Source: Flavimobilis soli
Lineage (GTDB): Bacteria; Actinomycetota; Actinomycetes; Actinomycetales; Cellulomonadaceae
Assembly (NCBI RefSeq): GCF_002564025.1
Contig: NZ_PDJH01000001.1
Span: forward strand, 2,604,001 to 2,668,000
Length of the DNA stretch: 64,000 nucleotides
Direction of reading: 5' to 3'
A model generated the notes under the pieces. It worked only from the letters and a program-made list of their open reading frames with translations, made no database searches and had not been told where the DNA came from. Position 1 is the stretch's first letter. Every line of letters starts with the position of its first letter. Of the stretch, positions 1 through 8,741 are shown one piece after another. Position numbers and translations under genes: made by a program.

Positions 1-252
1 AAGCCGTTCGCTCTCGTCGCGGTCCGGGCGACGCTCGAGCAGTTCGCGGCTGACAACCCCATCTCGACCGCCGCGTACGTGATCGACGAGAAGATGACCA
101 ACCTTGAGGAGCAGGTCCGCCTCATGCTCGGCGACGATCCCCTCGCCCCCGAGCGTGAGCGAGTGCGCGAGCACTACCTCGGCAGCTTCCCCGGGCGCGA
201 GTACGAGCAGGTCTTCATCGACGCCGCGCGCGCCCAGCTCCAACCGAAGTAA
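1..252 (+). CDS. CDP-polyol phosphotransferase family, C-terminal fragment
   Basis: Only the last 83 codons lie in the window; the frame is open from base 1 and ends with TAA at 250-252. The tail (REHYLGSFPGREYEQVF) resembles the end of the neighbouring transferase at 346-2085 (RVYYLGDLPREGYADTF), and both have a similar preceding segment (VRLMLGDDP against LEVMLGEDP). I infer a third member of the CDP-glycerol/CDP-ribitol phosphotransferase family, which builds teichoic acid-like chains on the inner face of the membrane. No catalytic motif is visible in this fragment, so the family call rests on the tail similarity and on context. It is convergent with the next gene. Confidence 0.6.
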   Translation, partial: KPFALVAVRATLEQFAADNPISTAAYVIDEKMTNLEEQVRLMLGDDPLAPERERVREHYLGSFPGREYEQVFIDAARAQLQPK

Positions 253-255
253 GGG

Positions 256-279
256 CCCCCGCTCGACCTCGGCCGGGGG
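256..279. terminator. weak GC hairpin between convergent genes
   Basis: Six-base arms CCCCCG (256-261) and CGGGGG (274-279) enclose a 12-base loop, just after the first stop codon and before the convergent gene end at 346. There is no T tract. The rest of the 93-base gap shows nothing else. Confidence 0.3.
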
Positions 280-345
280 ACTGCCGACGCAGGCCCAGGC
301 GCCCCACGACGACGGAGCTTGAGAAGGCGTCCTGGACCCCGTAGC

Positions 346-2085
346 TCAGAGCTCGGCGCGCAGAGCCGCCACGAACGTGTCCGCGTAGCCCTCGCGCGGC
401 AGGTCGCCGAGGTAGTAGACGCGAAGCTCCTCCCGGCGGGCTCGGTGCGGGTCTTCACCGAGCATCACCTCGAGCGCGTGCCGCACCGCGCCGTCCTGCG
501 CAGGCTTGACGAGGTAGCCGCCTTCGGCGGCCGGGAACACCTCGGCGGCACCGTCGTCGGCCGACATGTCGGTGATCGCGTACGGCTTGCCCGAGAAGAG
601 GTACTCGCCTATCACGCTCGAGACGTCGGCGACCATGGCGTCCGACATGTTGAAGCACTCGGAGATCGGGCAGCTCTCGACGGCGTCGCCGGTGCGGTGC
701 TCGCGCCCGGAGCGCGCGGTGTCCGCGGCGAGCAGCGCGACGACGTCGTCGACCGCGCGCGCGAGGTTGCGGTCGTTGCGGGCGTAAGGGTGCGGTCGGA
801 AGACGACGTCGCAGTCGGCGTCGAGGAGCTGCTGCACGATCGAGACGCCGTGCCGCAGCGACGAGTAGTGCGAGTCCGCGTGGAACCCGAGCCACGTCGG
901 CGCGTAGAGGACGACGGGACGGCGCCCCTCGCGGTCGGCGCGCGCCTCGGCGACGTCCTCGACCTGGGGACGGCCGACGATGCGGAAGAAGTCGTCCTGG
1001 ACGGTGATGCCCGCGTTGGCGAAGCGATCGACCGCGGCCTGCCCGGCGACGAAGTTGCGGTCGTAGAGCCGGAACGCCGGGTTGTGGCTCGGGATCTTGT
1101 CGCTGTCGCCGTGGTTGAGCTGGACGTGACGCAGGTGCGCATAGCGCACGAGGTGCTGGTTCGACGTCGCGGTGTTCACGTAGACCGCGGTCGTGAGCGC
1201 CGGGACGAGCAGCTTGTCGAGGTGGGCGAGGGCAGGGAGGACGATCACGGGAGCGGTCGCGCCGGCGACGTCGCGGAAGTTCTGCGCGTTGCGCAGGACG
1301 ATCACGTACGGGACGCCGACCCTGTCGAGGTACGGCAGCCACGTATGCACCTGGTAACCGGTGCCCACAGGACCTTCCCAGTGCAGGACGAACCGGGGGC
1401 CCAGCGCTGCGAGCATCGCCGGGATGCGGGCCTCGAAGACGCCGCGACGGCGGATGCGCAGCGCCGCGTCGACGCCGACCAGGCTCACCGTGGCGAGTGC
1501 GGCCCCCGCGGCGACGTACGAGAGGAGGCCGACCTCCCCGTCGAGCAGGTCGACGTGCGTCGCGGCGAGGGCGAGGGTCGTCACCGTGAACGCCCACGAC
1601 GGGTCGGCCGCCGGCCAGTTGCGGATCCGCCCCTGACCGTCGTCGAGGTTGAGCGCGTACGGGACGGCGCGGTCGACGGCGACGCGGACCGGAGGTTCTA
1701 GCAATAGAGCAACGAGGAGCGCGGCCAGCGTGAGGGCGGTGGCGACGTCCCAGCCGTGGTGAGACGCGACGACCGCCGCGACCGCGACCGCGATCAGCCG
1801 GGTGGCGATGAACGTGCCGGTCGCCGAGCCCTCGTTGCCGACGTCGCGGTCGCCGCCCCGGAGCATCGCGACGACGAGCCGACGCAGGAGCACGAGCGGG
1901 AGGAGGAGACCGACGGCCGCCGCCGCCGGCACCCAGCTCGCGTCGGGCCAGCGCGCCGCCGCGAGCAGGACGGCTCCGAGCACGAGCGAGGTGCCGACGG
2001 CGCGGACCCCGAGCGTCAGGACATGACGACGGCCGGTCGTGAGCCGGTCACCCCAGCTACGTTCCTCGTCGTCTGCGATCCACAT
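346..2085 (-). CDS. CDP-glycerol/ribitol phosphotransferase with N-terminal membrane domain
   Basis: A 579-residue protein. Roughly the first 190 residues are hydrophobic with several membrane segments; the rest is a TagB/TagF-like polyol-phosphate transferase domain. Visible family motifs are HGDSDK near residue 325, a VLYAPTW strand, FRPHPY near 430 and DVSSVIGEYL near 487. The family transfers glycerol- or ribitol-phosphate from the CDP form to a growing wall polymer. The start lies 10 bases after the stop of the CDP-polyol synthase gene (2096-3541), so the two are very likely one operon and this enzyme probably uses that product. The ribosome site (AAGG) is weak and close, which suggests translational coupling. 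Glycerol or ribitol specificity cannot be read from sequence. Confidence 0.85.
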   Translation of the reverse strand: MWIADDEERSWGDRLTTGRRHVLTLGVRAVGTSLVLGAVLLAAARWPDASWVPAAAAVGLLLPLVLLRRLVVAMLRGGDRDVGNEGSATGTFIATRLIAVAVAAVVASHHGWDVATALTLAALLVALLLEPPVRVAVDRAVPYALNLDDGQGRIRNWPAADPSWAFTVTTLALAATHVDLLDGEVGLLSYVAAGAALATVSLVGVDAALRIRRRGVFEARIPAMLAALGPRFVLHWEGPVGTGYQVHTWLPYLDRVGVPYVIVLRNAQNFRDVAGATAPVIVLPALAHLDKLLVPALTTAVYVNTATSNQHLVRYAHLRHVQLNHGDSDKIPSHNPAFRLYDRNFVAGQAAVDRFANAGITVQDDFFRIVGRPQVEDVAEARADREGRRPVVLYAPTWLGFHADSHYSSLRHGVSIVQQLLDADCDVVFRPHPYARNDRNLARAVDDVVALLAADTARSGREHRTGDAVESCPISECFNMSDAMVADVSSVIGEYLFSGKPYAITDMSADDGAAEVFPAAEGGYLVKPAQDGAVRHALEVMLGEDPHRARREELRVYYLGDLPREGYADTFVAALRAEL

Positions 2086-2095
2086 CGCCTTGCGG

Positions 2096-3541
2096 TCAGT
2101 CGGTCGCGAGCTCGGAGAGCTCGCGCTCGGTAGCGTCGAGCGCCGAGGCGATCGCGCCGCCGGTGTCAGCAGGCTGGCCCTCGCGACGGACGTCGATGAC
2201 GAGACCGGTCGCGTCCGAGACGATGACGTCGAGCGACGTCTCCGCGACGGCGACGGCGGAGAGCAGCGTGCCCTCCGGCTCCTGGCCGAAGGCCTGGGTG
2301 CGCATCGGCGTGGCGGTGCGCTCCGGGTTGATGACGTTGACCTTGATGCCGTCGCCGGCCCACTCCTCCGAGAGCGCCTGCGTGAGGTTCACGACCGCGG
2401 CCTTCGTCGAGGAGTACAGCGCGTAGTTCTCGCGGCCGCGGGTGTAGGACGACGACGTGAAGTAGAGAAGGTGCCCCTTCGACTTCTGCAGGTACGGGAA
2501 GGCGGCCTTGGCGACGTTGACGGGCGCGAGGTAGTTCACGCCGATCGTCTCGTCGATCTGCTCCTCGCTCGTCTCGTTGAGACGGCCGACGCGCAGCACC
2601 CCGGCGGTGAGGATGACGGCGTCGATCGAGCCGTGCTCCTCGGCCGTCTTGCGGAAGGCCTCGGCGATCGCGACCGGGTCCTGCACGTGCAGGCCGGTCG
2701 TGGAACGCCCGTGCGCGACGACGGTCGCGCCCGCGTCCTCGGCGATGCGGGCGATCTCCGCGCCGATGCCGTAGGAACCGCCGAGCACGACGACGACCTT
2801 GTCGCGCAGCAGCTCGGCGCGCTTCGAAGCGTCGAGGTGGTGCGGTCCCTGCGATGCGAGCTGGAACAGCTTGTCCGCGATGAAGAGGTCGACGGGGTGC
2901 GTGACCTTGAGGTTGTGCTCCGACCCCGAGACGGTCTTGATCGGGACGTCGGGAAGGTACTTGAGGACGACGCCGCAGTCGTCTGTGGCGGCGAAGTACG
3001 GGTCCTCGACGGCCTTCGCGTACGCGTCGCGCAGCACGGAGAGCTTGAACGCCTGCGGGGTCTGGCCACGGCGCAGGAGCGCTCGGTCGGGGATGGAGGT
3101 GATGATCTCGTCGGAGTTGACCTCGACGATCGTGTCTGCGGAGGGGATGACGACGTCGACGGCCCCGAAGCCGTCGAGCGCGTGCACGCACTCCTCGATG
3201 ATCCGCTCGTCGAGGAGCGGCCGGACGGCGTCGTGCAGGATGACCTTGCACTCGTCGTCGGGGAGGGCGTCGAGGACGCGGCGCGTCGTCTCGTTGCGCG
3301 TCGAGCCACCCTCGAGGATGCGGGTCAGCTTGTCGAACTTGCTGCCCAGGAGCGTCGCGACGTGCTCGGACCAGCCCGGGGTGATCATGACGATCACCTC
3401 GTCGACGACAGGACTGTCGTTGAGCGCGGTGACGGTGTGCTCGAGGATCGTCTTCCCGGCGATCTTGACCATCTGCTTGGGAACCTTCAAGCCGAGCCGG
3501 GTCCCGACTCCACCGGCAAGGATGACTCCTACGGTCCGCAC
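2096..3541 (-). CDS. bifunctional cytidylyltransferase / SDR reductase (probable CDP-ribitol synthesis)
   Basis: A 481-residue fusion. Residues 1 to about 230 are an IspD/TarI-like cytidylyltransferase (VGVILAGGVGTRLGLKVPKQ, then HDAVRPL). Residues from about 245 are a short-chain dehydrogenase with the nucleotide loop GGSYGIGAE near 255 and the catalytic YSSTK near 373. The same order is known in Haemophilus Bcs1/Acs1, where the SDR half reduces ribulose 5-phosphate and the N-terminal half makes CDP-ribitol; I infer the same here. The start is GTG at 3541 because AAGGAG (3548-3553) sits six bases upstream; the frame stays open 61 codons further up, but that stretch is low-complexity and not homologous. 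It should supply the flanking polyol transferases. Confidence 0.85.
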   Translation of the reverse strand: MRTVGVILAGGVGTRLGLKVPKQMVKIAGKTILEHTVTALNDSPVVDEVIVMITPGWSEHVATLLGSKFDKLTRILEGGSTRNETTRRVLDALPDDECKVILHDAVRPLLDERIIEECVHALDGFGAVDVVIPSADTIVEVNSDEIITSIPDRALLRRGQTPQAFKLSVLRDAYAKAVEDPYFAATDDCGVVLKYLPDVPIKTVSGSEHNLKVTHPVDLFIADKLFQLASQGPHHLDASKRAELLRDKVVVVLGGSYGIGAEIARIAEDAGATVVAHGRSTTGLHVQDPVAIAEAFRKTAEEHGSIDAVILTAGVLRVGRLNETSEEQIDETIGVNYLAPVNVAKAAFPYLQKSKGHLLYFTSSSYTRGRENYALYSSTKAAVVNLTQALSEEWAGDGIKVNVINPERTATPMRTQAFGQEPEGTLLSAVAVAETSLDVIVSDATGLVIDVRREGQPADTGGAIASALDATERELSELATD

Positions 3542-3629
3542 CTGGTGCTCCTTCGTCGTGTTGCGTCGACGGCTGCGGGTGTGCCCACAGGCCTGGTCGA
3601 TCCTATCGGTTGGCTGACCGGCGGGCCGG

Positions 3630-5492
3630 TCAGAGCGTCCCCGCCGCGCGGGCGACGGCGCGGGCGCGGTCGTCGGCACGCGCTGCGAGGTCGGCGATCG
3701 CCTGCCGGAAGGTGGCGTGCGCATCCTCCGGGTGGTCGCCGAGGAGCTGGCCGCGCAGGGCGGCGCGAACGCCAGCGAGCTCGTCGACGCCGCGGGCGAG
3801 CGCGTCGAGGAGCGCCTCGACGTCCGCCGCGGTGGTGACGACGGCGCCGCCTGCGGCGGACGGGAACTCCTCGACGAAGCGCTCCCGGCCGACGCCGCGC
3901 GGATCGGCGACCGCGTACGGCCGGTCGGTCGCGAGGAAGTCGGACAGGACGCTCGAGACGTCGGTGAGCAGCATGGTCGCCTCAGCCATGCACGCGCTCA
4001 TGCTCACGCCCCAGGAGCGCTGCAGGGCGACGTGCGTGCGCGCGTCCAGGCCGGCGAACCAGGCCTCGTCACGTGCACGGAGCGCGTCGGCGACGGCGAC
4101 GGCCGAGAGACCGGGCGTCGTGTCGAGGGCCGGGGGAGCTGGGACGGCGTCGCCGAGGAGCCGGACGATCTCGCGGTTCGCTGCGGCGACCGAGGCCAGG
4201 CGACGCCCGGTGAACGGGTGCGGCCGGTAGATGACGCGAACGGGCAGGCCGGACTCGACGACGCGGCGTACGAGCGGGAGGCCGACCGTCTCGAGCGAGC
4301 AGTAGTTCTGGTCCTCGTTCCAGCCCTCCCACGTCGGGGCGTACAGGAGGGTGGGCACGGCGGCCTCGCGCGGCGGGGCGGCGGCCAGGTCCGCGACCTG
4401 CGGTCGGCCGACCTCGCGGACGCGGGCGTCGTCGATCCCGATCATCGCCCGGCGGTACCGCTCGCGGCCGGCGGGGCCGGCGACCCAGATCTCGTCGTAC
4501 ACGCGCGAGTAGGGGTTGAACGAGGCGCTCTTGTCGCTGTCGCCGTGGCCGATGAAGACTGACTTGATGTGCGGCTCACGCAGGAGGTGGATGTTCTTGC
4601 CGACGTTGGTCGGGTAGAGCGCGACCCGCAGCGTGGGCAGGCCGAGGTTCATGAGCGTCGTCGCGTCCGGGACGCACACGACGGGGAGCGACGTCGGCCC
4701 GAGCGCCGCGAACACGTTGCGCTCGCGCATGATGACGACGGCGTCGGGGGCCGTCCGCTCGAGCGTCTCGAGCCACATGTTCGCCTGGTACACCGACGCC
4801 ACGTCGCCCGAGAAGTAGAGCGCGGTGCGCGGGGCTCGGGCATCGATCGCGGCGCGCACCTGCGGCAGGAGCGACTGCGAGGTGCGAGAGCCGCCGATCG
4901 CCCGGAGGTCGAGGACCGCGAGGACGCTGCGGAGCGTTGCGAACGCCGCGGCTCCGACGGCGACGAGCGCCGCCCACCACGGCTGCGCGGGCAGCAGCAC
5001 GACGGCGATGATCACGAGGGCCTCGCACAGCACCTTCCAGCGTCCTGCGGACGGCCACCTGACCGGCGCAGGGGCGGCCGCGGGGACGTCGAGGTTGCGC
5101 ACGGCGATCGCGGGGGTGTTGCGACGGCGGACTACCCGGGCCAGCCGGGTCCCGGCCAGGCGCAGCACGAGGACGGCCACGGCGATCAGCGCGGCGGGTA
5201 CGAGCACGTCGTGGTCCGAGACGGCGCACCACACCAGCAGGAGGGCCGTCCGCAGGGTGTAGAGCGTCGTCGCGCCGAGCGCGGCGCGGGCGAGGGATGC
5301 GCTGACGAGCTTGCCGGACCGCGTCGCGCGCATGGTGACCTCGGCGAGCAGGGACACCAGGAGGAGCCAGGGCGCCAGGGAGGTTCCAAGGAGGGCGGCG
5401 ACGGCTGCAGCGAGGAGCGAGGCGATCATGAGGCCGAGCGCGACGAGGGACTCGGGCGCGGCGGACCTGAGCGCGGCGATGCGAGACAGCAT
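3630..5492 (-). CDS. CDP-glycerol/ribitol phosphotransferase, second copy with membrane domain
   Basis: A 620-residue paralogue of the 346-2085 protein with the same layout: hydrophobic N-terminal segments over about 190 residues, then a transferase domain with HGDSDK near residue 316, LLYAPTWEGW, YRPHPF near 422 and DVSSVLSDFL near 510. It should add polyol-phosphate units to a wall polymer from the cytoplasmic face. An 88-base gap separates its stop from the bifunctional synthase, so read-through into that gene is plausible. The ATG at 5492 has a GGAGG about 12 bases upstream, which is a long spacing. Keeping two or three paralogues suggests separate priming and polymerising steps, or two polymers. 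Confidence 0.85.
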   Translation of the reverse strand: MLSRIAALRSAAPESLVALGLMIASLLAAAVAALLGTSLAPWLLLVSLLAEVTMRATRSGKLVSASLARAALGATTLYTLRTALLLVWCAVSDHDVLVPAALIAVAVLVLRLAGTRLARVVRRRNTPAIAVRNLDVPAAAPAPVRWPSAGRWKVLCEALVIIAVVLLPAQPWWAALVAVGAAAFATLRSVLAVLDLRAIGGSRTSQSLLPQVRAAIDARAPRTALYFSGDVASVYQANMWLETLERTAPDAVVIMRERNVFAALGPTSLPVVCVPDATTLMNLGLPTLRVALYPTNVGKNIHLLREPHIKSVFIGHGDSDKSASFNPYSRVYDEIWVAGPAGRERYRRAMIGIDDARVREVGRPQVADLAAAPPREAAVPTLLYAPTWEGWNEDQNYCSLETVGLPLVRRVVESGLPVRVIYRPHPFTGRRLASVAAANREIVRLLGDAVPAPPALDTTPGLSAVAVADALRARDEAWFAGLDARTHVALQRSWGVSMSACMAEATMLLTDVSSVLSDFLATDRPYAVADPRGVGRERFVEEFPSAAGGAVVTTAADVEALLDALARGVDELAGVRAALRGQLLGDHPEDAHATFRQAIADLAARADDRARAVARAAGTL

Positions 5493-5580
5493 GAGCGGGG
5501 AGAGCCTCCGGACGAGGTGGACGTGCGGCGGGTCACTGACGGAGCGGGTGGATAGGCCCGACGGTCGCAGGGTGCCGGTG

Positions 5581-5598
5581 GTAGCGTTCGAACGCTAC
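5581..5598. promoter_or_regulatory. perfect 18-bp palindrome in divergent promoter region
   Basis: GTAGCGTTC followed directly by its reverse complement GAACGCTAC, centred on TTCGAA, in the 161-base divergent gap between a polyol transferase (start 5492) and a pyruvyl transferase (start 5654). The position fits a dimeric repressor or activator site serving either gene. No regulator gene is adjacent. Confidence 0.45.
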
Positions 5599-5653
5599 GA
5601 CGGTACCGCCCGTAGCGCGACGTCCCAGACACTTCAGAAGGTGGACCTGCTCC

Positions 5654-6931
5654 ATGGCCCGCATCCTCGTGCGTTCTGCACAAGACCCGCGCAAGATCTA
5701 TCCGCCCGTGCAGGCCTCGCGCCGCATGGGCGGGAACTCCGGCAACCTCCTCTACGCGAACGCGGTCTTCCGTGCCCTGAGCACGTCGGGCACCCGTGTC
5801 GTCCCCGGCGGGTTCGACGCGCACACGCTCGAGGACCCGACCGAATGGGTCGAGCGGATCAACAGGCGCTTCGACCGCTACGTCATGCCCATGTCGAACG
5901 CCTTCCGGTTCCCGTTCTCCGAAGGCCTCGCCCGGATGACGCGCATCGTCCAGCAGCTGGACATGCCGGTCACGGTCGTCGGCGTCGGTGCCCAGACGAC
6001 GGCGGACGCGGCGGAGAACGAGAGCTTCCGCATGGGACGTACGGGGAGCGACAAGCTCCCGTCGGCGGCGGCGCTCGCGAAGCACGACCGCACGGTCCGC
6101 GCCTTTGCTGACGCCGTCCTCGACAAGTCGGAGTCGATCGGTGTGCGCGGGGAGCTCACGAAGCGCTACCTCGTGTCGCTCGGTGTCGACGCGTCGCGCG
6201 TCGACGTGATCGGCTGCCCCTCGATCTTCACGTGGGGCCCGGGGCTGCGCGTCCGCACGGACATGCCCGGCCTGACCTCACGCTCGCGCATCTCCATGAA
6301 CGTCGACTACCGCGTTGGCGGGATCGGCCCGATCGTCGAGCGCAACGCCGCCGCGTACAAGCGGCTCACGAGCCCGTCGCAGGACGCGCGCTCGGCCCGC
6401 ATGATCATCAACGGCTCCGAGGGGCGGTCGACCGACCACTGGGACCCCGCGACCCCGATCCACACGGGCCACGTGCTCTACCGCACGAAGCGTCTGTTCT
6501 TCTACCCGAACCCGTGGGGCTGGATCGAGGACCTCGCCCGCTACGACTTCGTGTTCGGCAACCGTCTGCACGGCAACATCGCGGGGATCATCGGCGGGAC
6601 GCCGGCGCACCTGCTGGCGCACGACAGCCGCACCCGTGAGCTCGCCGAGTACCACGGGATCCCGTACACGCTCATGAGCGACCTCTCCGAGCCCCCGCTC
6701 GCCGAGGAGCTCTACGGCCGCACGGACTACACGCGGTTCAACGAGCTCATGCCCGAGCGCTTCGCGACCTACCTCGACTTCCTGCACCGCAACGGGCTCG
6801 AGACCGTCTTCGACGAGGGCCAGGACAACGGCGCGGCATTTGACGAGACGATCGAGAAGGGGCGAAAGGTCCGGGCGGTCCGTCCGACGATCACCCCGAT
6901 CGACAAGGTGCTGCGCCGCGTGGGCCGCTGA
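5654..6931 (+). CDS. polysaccharide pyruvyl transferase family protein
   Basis: A 425-residue protein with the fold signals of the polysaccharide pyruvyl transferase family: an N-terminal GGNSGNLLYANAVFRAL segment, the central VTVVGVGAQT, SIGVRGELTKRYL near residue 160, VDVIGCPSIF, and the C-terminal FGNRLHGNIAGIIGGTPA. The family moves pyruvate from phosphoenolpyruvate onto sugars, making acidic ketals on secreted polymers. Next to polyol-phosphate transferases it probably pyruvylates the wall polymer. The ATG has AGAAGG 12 bases upstream. A second paralogue lies at 8742-10160, on the other side of a secreted protein gene. Confidence 0.85.
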   Translation: MARILVRSAQDPRKIYPPVQASRRMGGNSGNLLYANAVFRALSTSGTRVVPGGFDAHTLEDPTEWVERINRRFDRYVMPMSNAFRFPFSEGLARMTRIVQQLDMPVTVVGVGAQTTADAAENESFRMGRTGSDKLPSAAALAKHDRTVRAFADAVLDKSESIGVRGELTKRYLVSLGVDASRVDVIGCPSIFTWGPGLRVRTDMPGLTSRSRISMNVDYRVGGIGPIVERNAAAYKRLTSPSQDARSARMIINGSEGRSTDHWDPATPIHTGHVLYRTKRLFFYPNPWGWIEDLARYDFVFGNRLHGNIAGIIGGTPAHLLAHDSRTRELAEYHGIPYTLMSDLSEPPLAEELYGRTDYTRFNELMPERFATYLDFLHRNGLETVFDEGQDNGAAFDETIEKGRKVRAVRPTITPIDKVLRRVGR

Positions 6932-6943
6932 CGGTACGACGCC

Positions 6944-7002
6944 CTACGACGAGAGCCCTCGTCCTGACGGTCTGACCGTGAGGACGAGGGCTCTCGTCGT
7001 AG
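6944..7002. terminator. strong bidirectional terminator hairpin
   Basis: A perfect 22-base inverted repeat (6944-6965 with 6981-7002); the 15-base loop itself contains ACGGT/ACCGT. It lies between the convergent ends of the pyruvyl transferase (6931) and the secreted EEP protein (7012) and can serve both. Confidence 0.9.
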
Positions 7003-7011
7003 GAGCGGGCC

Positions 7012-8652
7012 TCAGGAGAGGCGCAGCTTCGCCACCTGGAGGTTGTGGTCCGAGCCGCGGTAGCGCTCGTCGAACTTGCCGCCGGTGAGGATGACCTGGT
7101 TGGTGAACGTCGTCGAGCCCTTGCCGTTCTTCACCAGGATGTAGTCGATCCGAGTAGCGGAGTACTTGTACTTCGCGGGACTTGTCGGATAGCCGCCGTC
7201 CTTGGTCGCGTTCTGGTTGTTCGTCGTCGCCCACTCCATGCCGCGCGTCGTGGGCGCGGCGGCCGCGTCGACGAAGCCACGCGTGGAGAGGTACGTCGGC
7301 GGACCGGACGGGTAGCGCGCGACGTCGGAGTTGAAGTCTCCCGCGAAGACGAGCGGCTCGGACGCGGAACCCACGATCTTCTTCGCGGCGAACGACTCGA
7401 TGGCCTTGATCGCGTCGAGGCGATGCTTCTGAGCGGCCGAGCTCGCGCCGTTCTGGAGGTGGATCGACACGACGGAGAACGTCTTCCCCGTCTTGCGGTC
7501 CTTCAGACGGGCCCAGCCGAAGAAGCGGTCCTTGTCGTTGCGCTGGTTTGCGGGCAGCAGCGCGGAGAGCGACTGTACGCCGGACTTCACGACCGCGACG
7601 CGGTCGGTGTTGACGATGACGTGGTCGCCCTTGGTCGCAGCGCCCTTGGCGGTGCCGATCGTGTCCGCCGTGTAGACGAGGCGGTACCGGGAGGGGAGGC
7701 GGCCCACGAGGTCGTCGTACTGGCGGACGCCCTCGGCGCTCTTGGCCGTCGTCGTCTCCTGGACGGTGATGACATCAGGCGCCGCCGTCGTGATCGCACG
7801 GGCGACCGCGGTGCGGCGCTTCTCCCACGTGCGTGCCGAGCGCTCCTTCGTCGCGGCGATGCTGCCGACGTTGTAGGTCGCGAACGTCAGCGTCGGGGCG
7901 TTCGAGGCCGGGGCGGCGGGGCGTCCGACGACGGAGTAGGCGATCGGCGAGGTGCTCTTGCGTGTGCCGTTGAACATGTTCGCCTGGATGTACACGGGGT
8001 TCGCGGTCGTCGCGCCGACGTACTTGCGGAACGAGGCCGGGACGGTGACGACGCGCGAAGTCTCGGTGGCCTTGATCCCCGACACCGAGAAGCGGGTAGC
8101 GGACTTCTTGAGCGCGTCGTTGTCGTACGAGCCGACGATCGTGATCTTGGTGCCCTTCTTGAGGGGCTTCCAGCTGACCTTGACCTGGTTCGGGCCGGCC
8201 GGCTTGACCGTGATGGAGGTGCGCCCGACGGGCGCGGTGGTCGCGCGGACCTTGACCTTCTTCGAGGTGACCTTGCCGGCGGAGGTCGTAGCCGTGACGC
8301 GGACCCAGTAGTCCGTGCGCAGCTTGAGCTTCTTGATCGTCGCCGTGGTCGTGCGCGTGGTGACGGACTTTGTCTTCTTCTTCTTGAAGCTCTTCGTCGT
8401 CGAGTACTGCACGACGTACTTCTTCGCGCCGGCGACCTTGGACCACGTCGCGGTCGCCTGCTTGGCGCCCGGGACGACGCGGAGCGTCGGCGCGGCGGGC
8501 TTCTTCGTGGCGACCTTGGCGGCTGCCTGTGCGACGGGTGCGGCGGATACCGCAGGGGCGGCGACGAGGGCGCCGCCGACGAGGAGGGAGAGCGATGCGC
8601 CGACTGCGACAGCAGGACGCAGCGCGCGGTTCAGGGTGGGACGAAACGTCAT
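7012..8652 (-). CDS. secreted fibronectin type III / endonuclease-exonuclease-phosphatase domain protein
   Basis: A 546-residue protein with a signal peptide (basic start, hydrophobic core, AAPAVSAAPVAQA near residues 30-42). A Lys/Thr-rich fibronectin type III-like module follows at about 50-140, a second beta-rich stretch to about 250, and a DNase I-like EEP domain from about 258 to the end. EEP signatures are FATYNVGS, DVITVQETT, VFAGDFNSD and the terminal GSDHNLQVAKL with the catalytic His. EEP proteins cut phosphodiesters in nucleic acids, lipids or other substrates. Lying between two pyruvyl transferases near polyol-phosphate polymer genes, it may act on the wall polymer; an extracellular nuclease is equally possible. 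Confidence 0.75.
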   Translation of the reverse strand: MTFRPTLNRALRPAVAVGASLSLLVGGALVAAPAVSAAPVAQAAAKVATKKPAAPTLRVVPGAKQATATWSKVAGAKKYVVQYSTTKSFKKKKTKSVTTRTTTATIKKLKLRTDYWVRVTATTSAGKVTSKKVKVRATTAPVGRTSITVKPAGPNQVKVSWKPLKKGTKITIVGSYDNDALKKSATRFSVSGIKATETSRVVTVPASFRKYVGATTANPVYIQANMFNGTRKSTSPIAYSVVGRPAAPASNAPTLTFATYNVGSIAATKERSARTWEKRRTAVARAITTAAPDVITVQETTTAKSAEGVRQYDDLVGRLPSRYRLVYTADTIGTAKGAATKGDHVIVNTDRVAVVKSGVQSLSALLPANQRNDKDRFFGWARLKDRKTGKTFSVVSIHLQNGASSAAQKHRLDAIKAIESFAAKKIVGSASEPLVFAGDFNSDVARYPSGPPTYLSTRGFVDAAAAPTTRGMEWATTNNQNATKDGGYPTSPAKYKYSATRIDYILVKNGKGSTTFTNQVILTGGKFDERYRGSDHNLQVAKLRLS

Positions 8653-8683
8653 GAATCAGGACCAATCGGCTCGGGACGGCTCA

Positions 8684-8689
8684 ACTCTA
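8684..8689 (-). promoter_or_regulatory. -10 element for the secreted EEP gene
   Basis: TAGAGT on the minus strand, 31 bases upstream of the ATG at 8652, matches the actinobacterial TAnnnT -10. No convincing -35 is seen. Confidence 0.4.
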
Positions 8690-8741
8690 GGTGGCCCATC
8701 GGTGCTGCCGGGAGGTTCTGTGAGAGAACTCTCGCTCCGTC

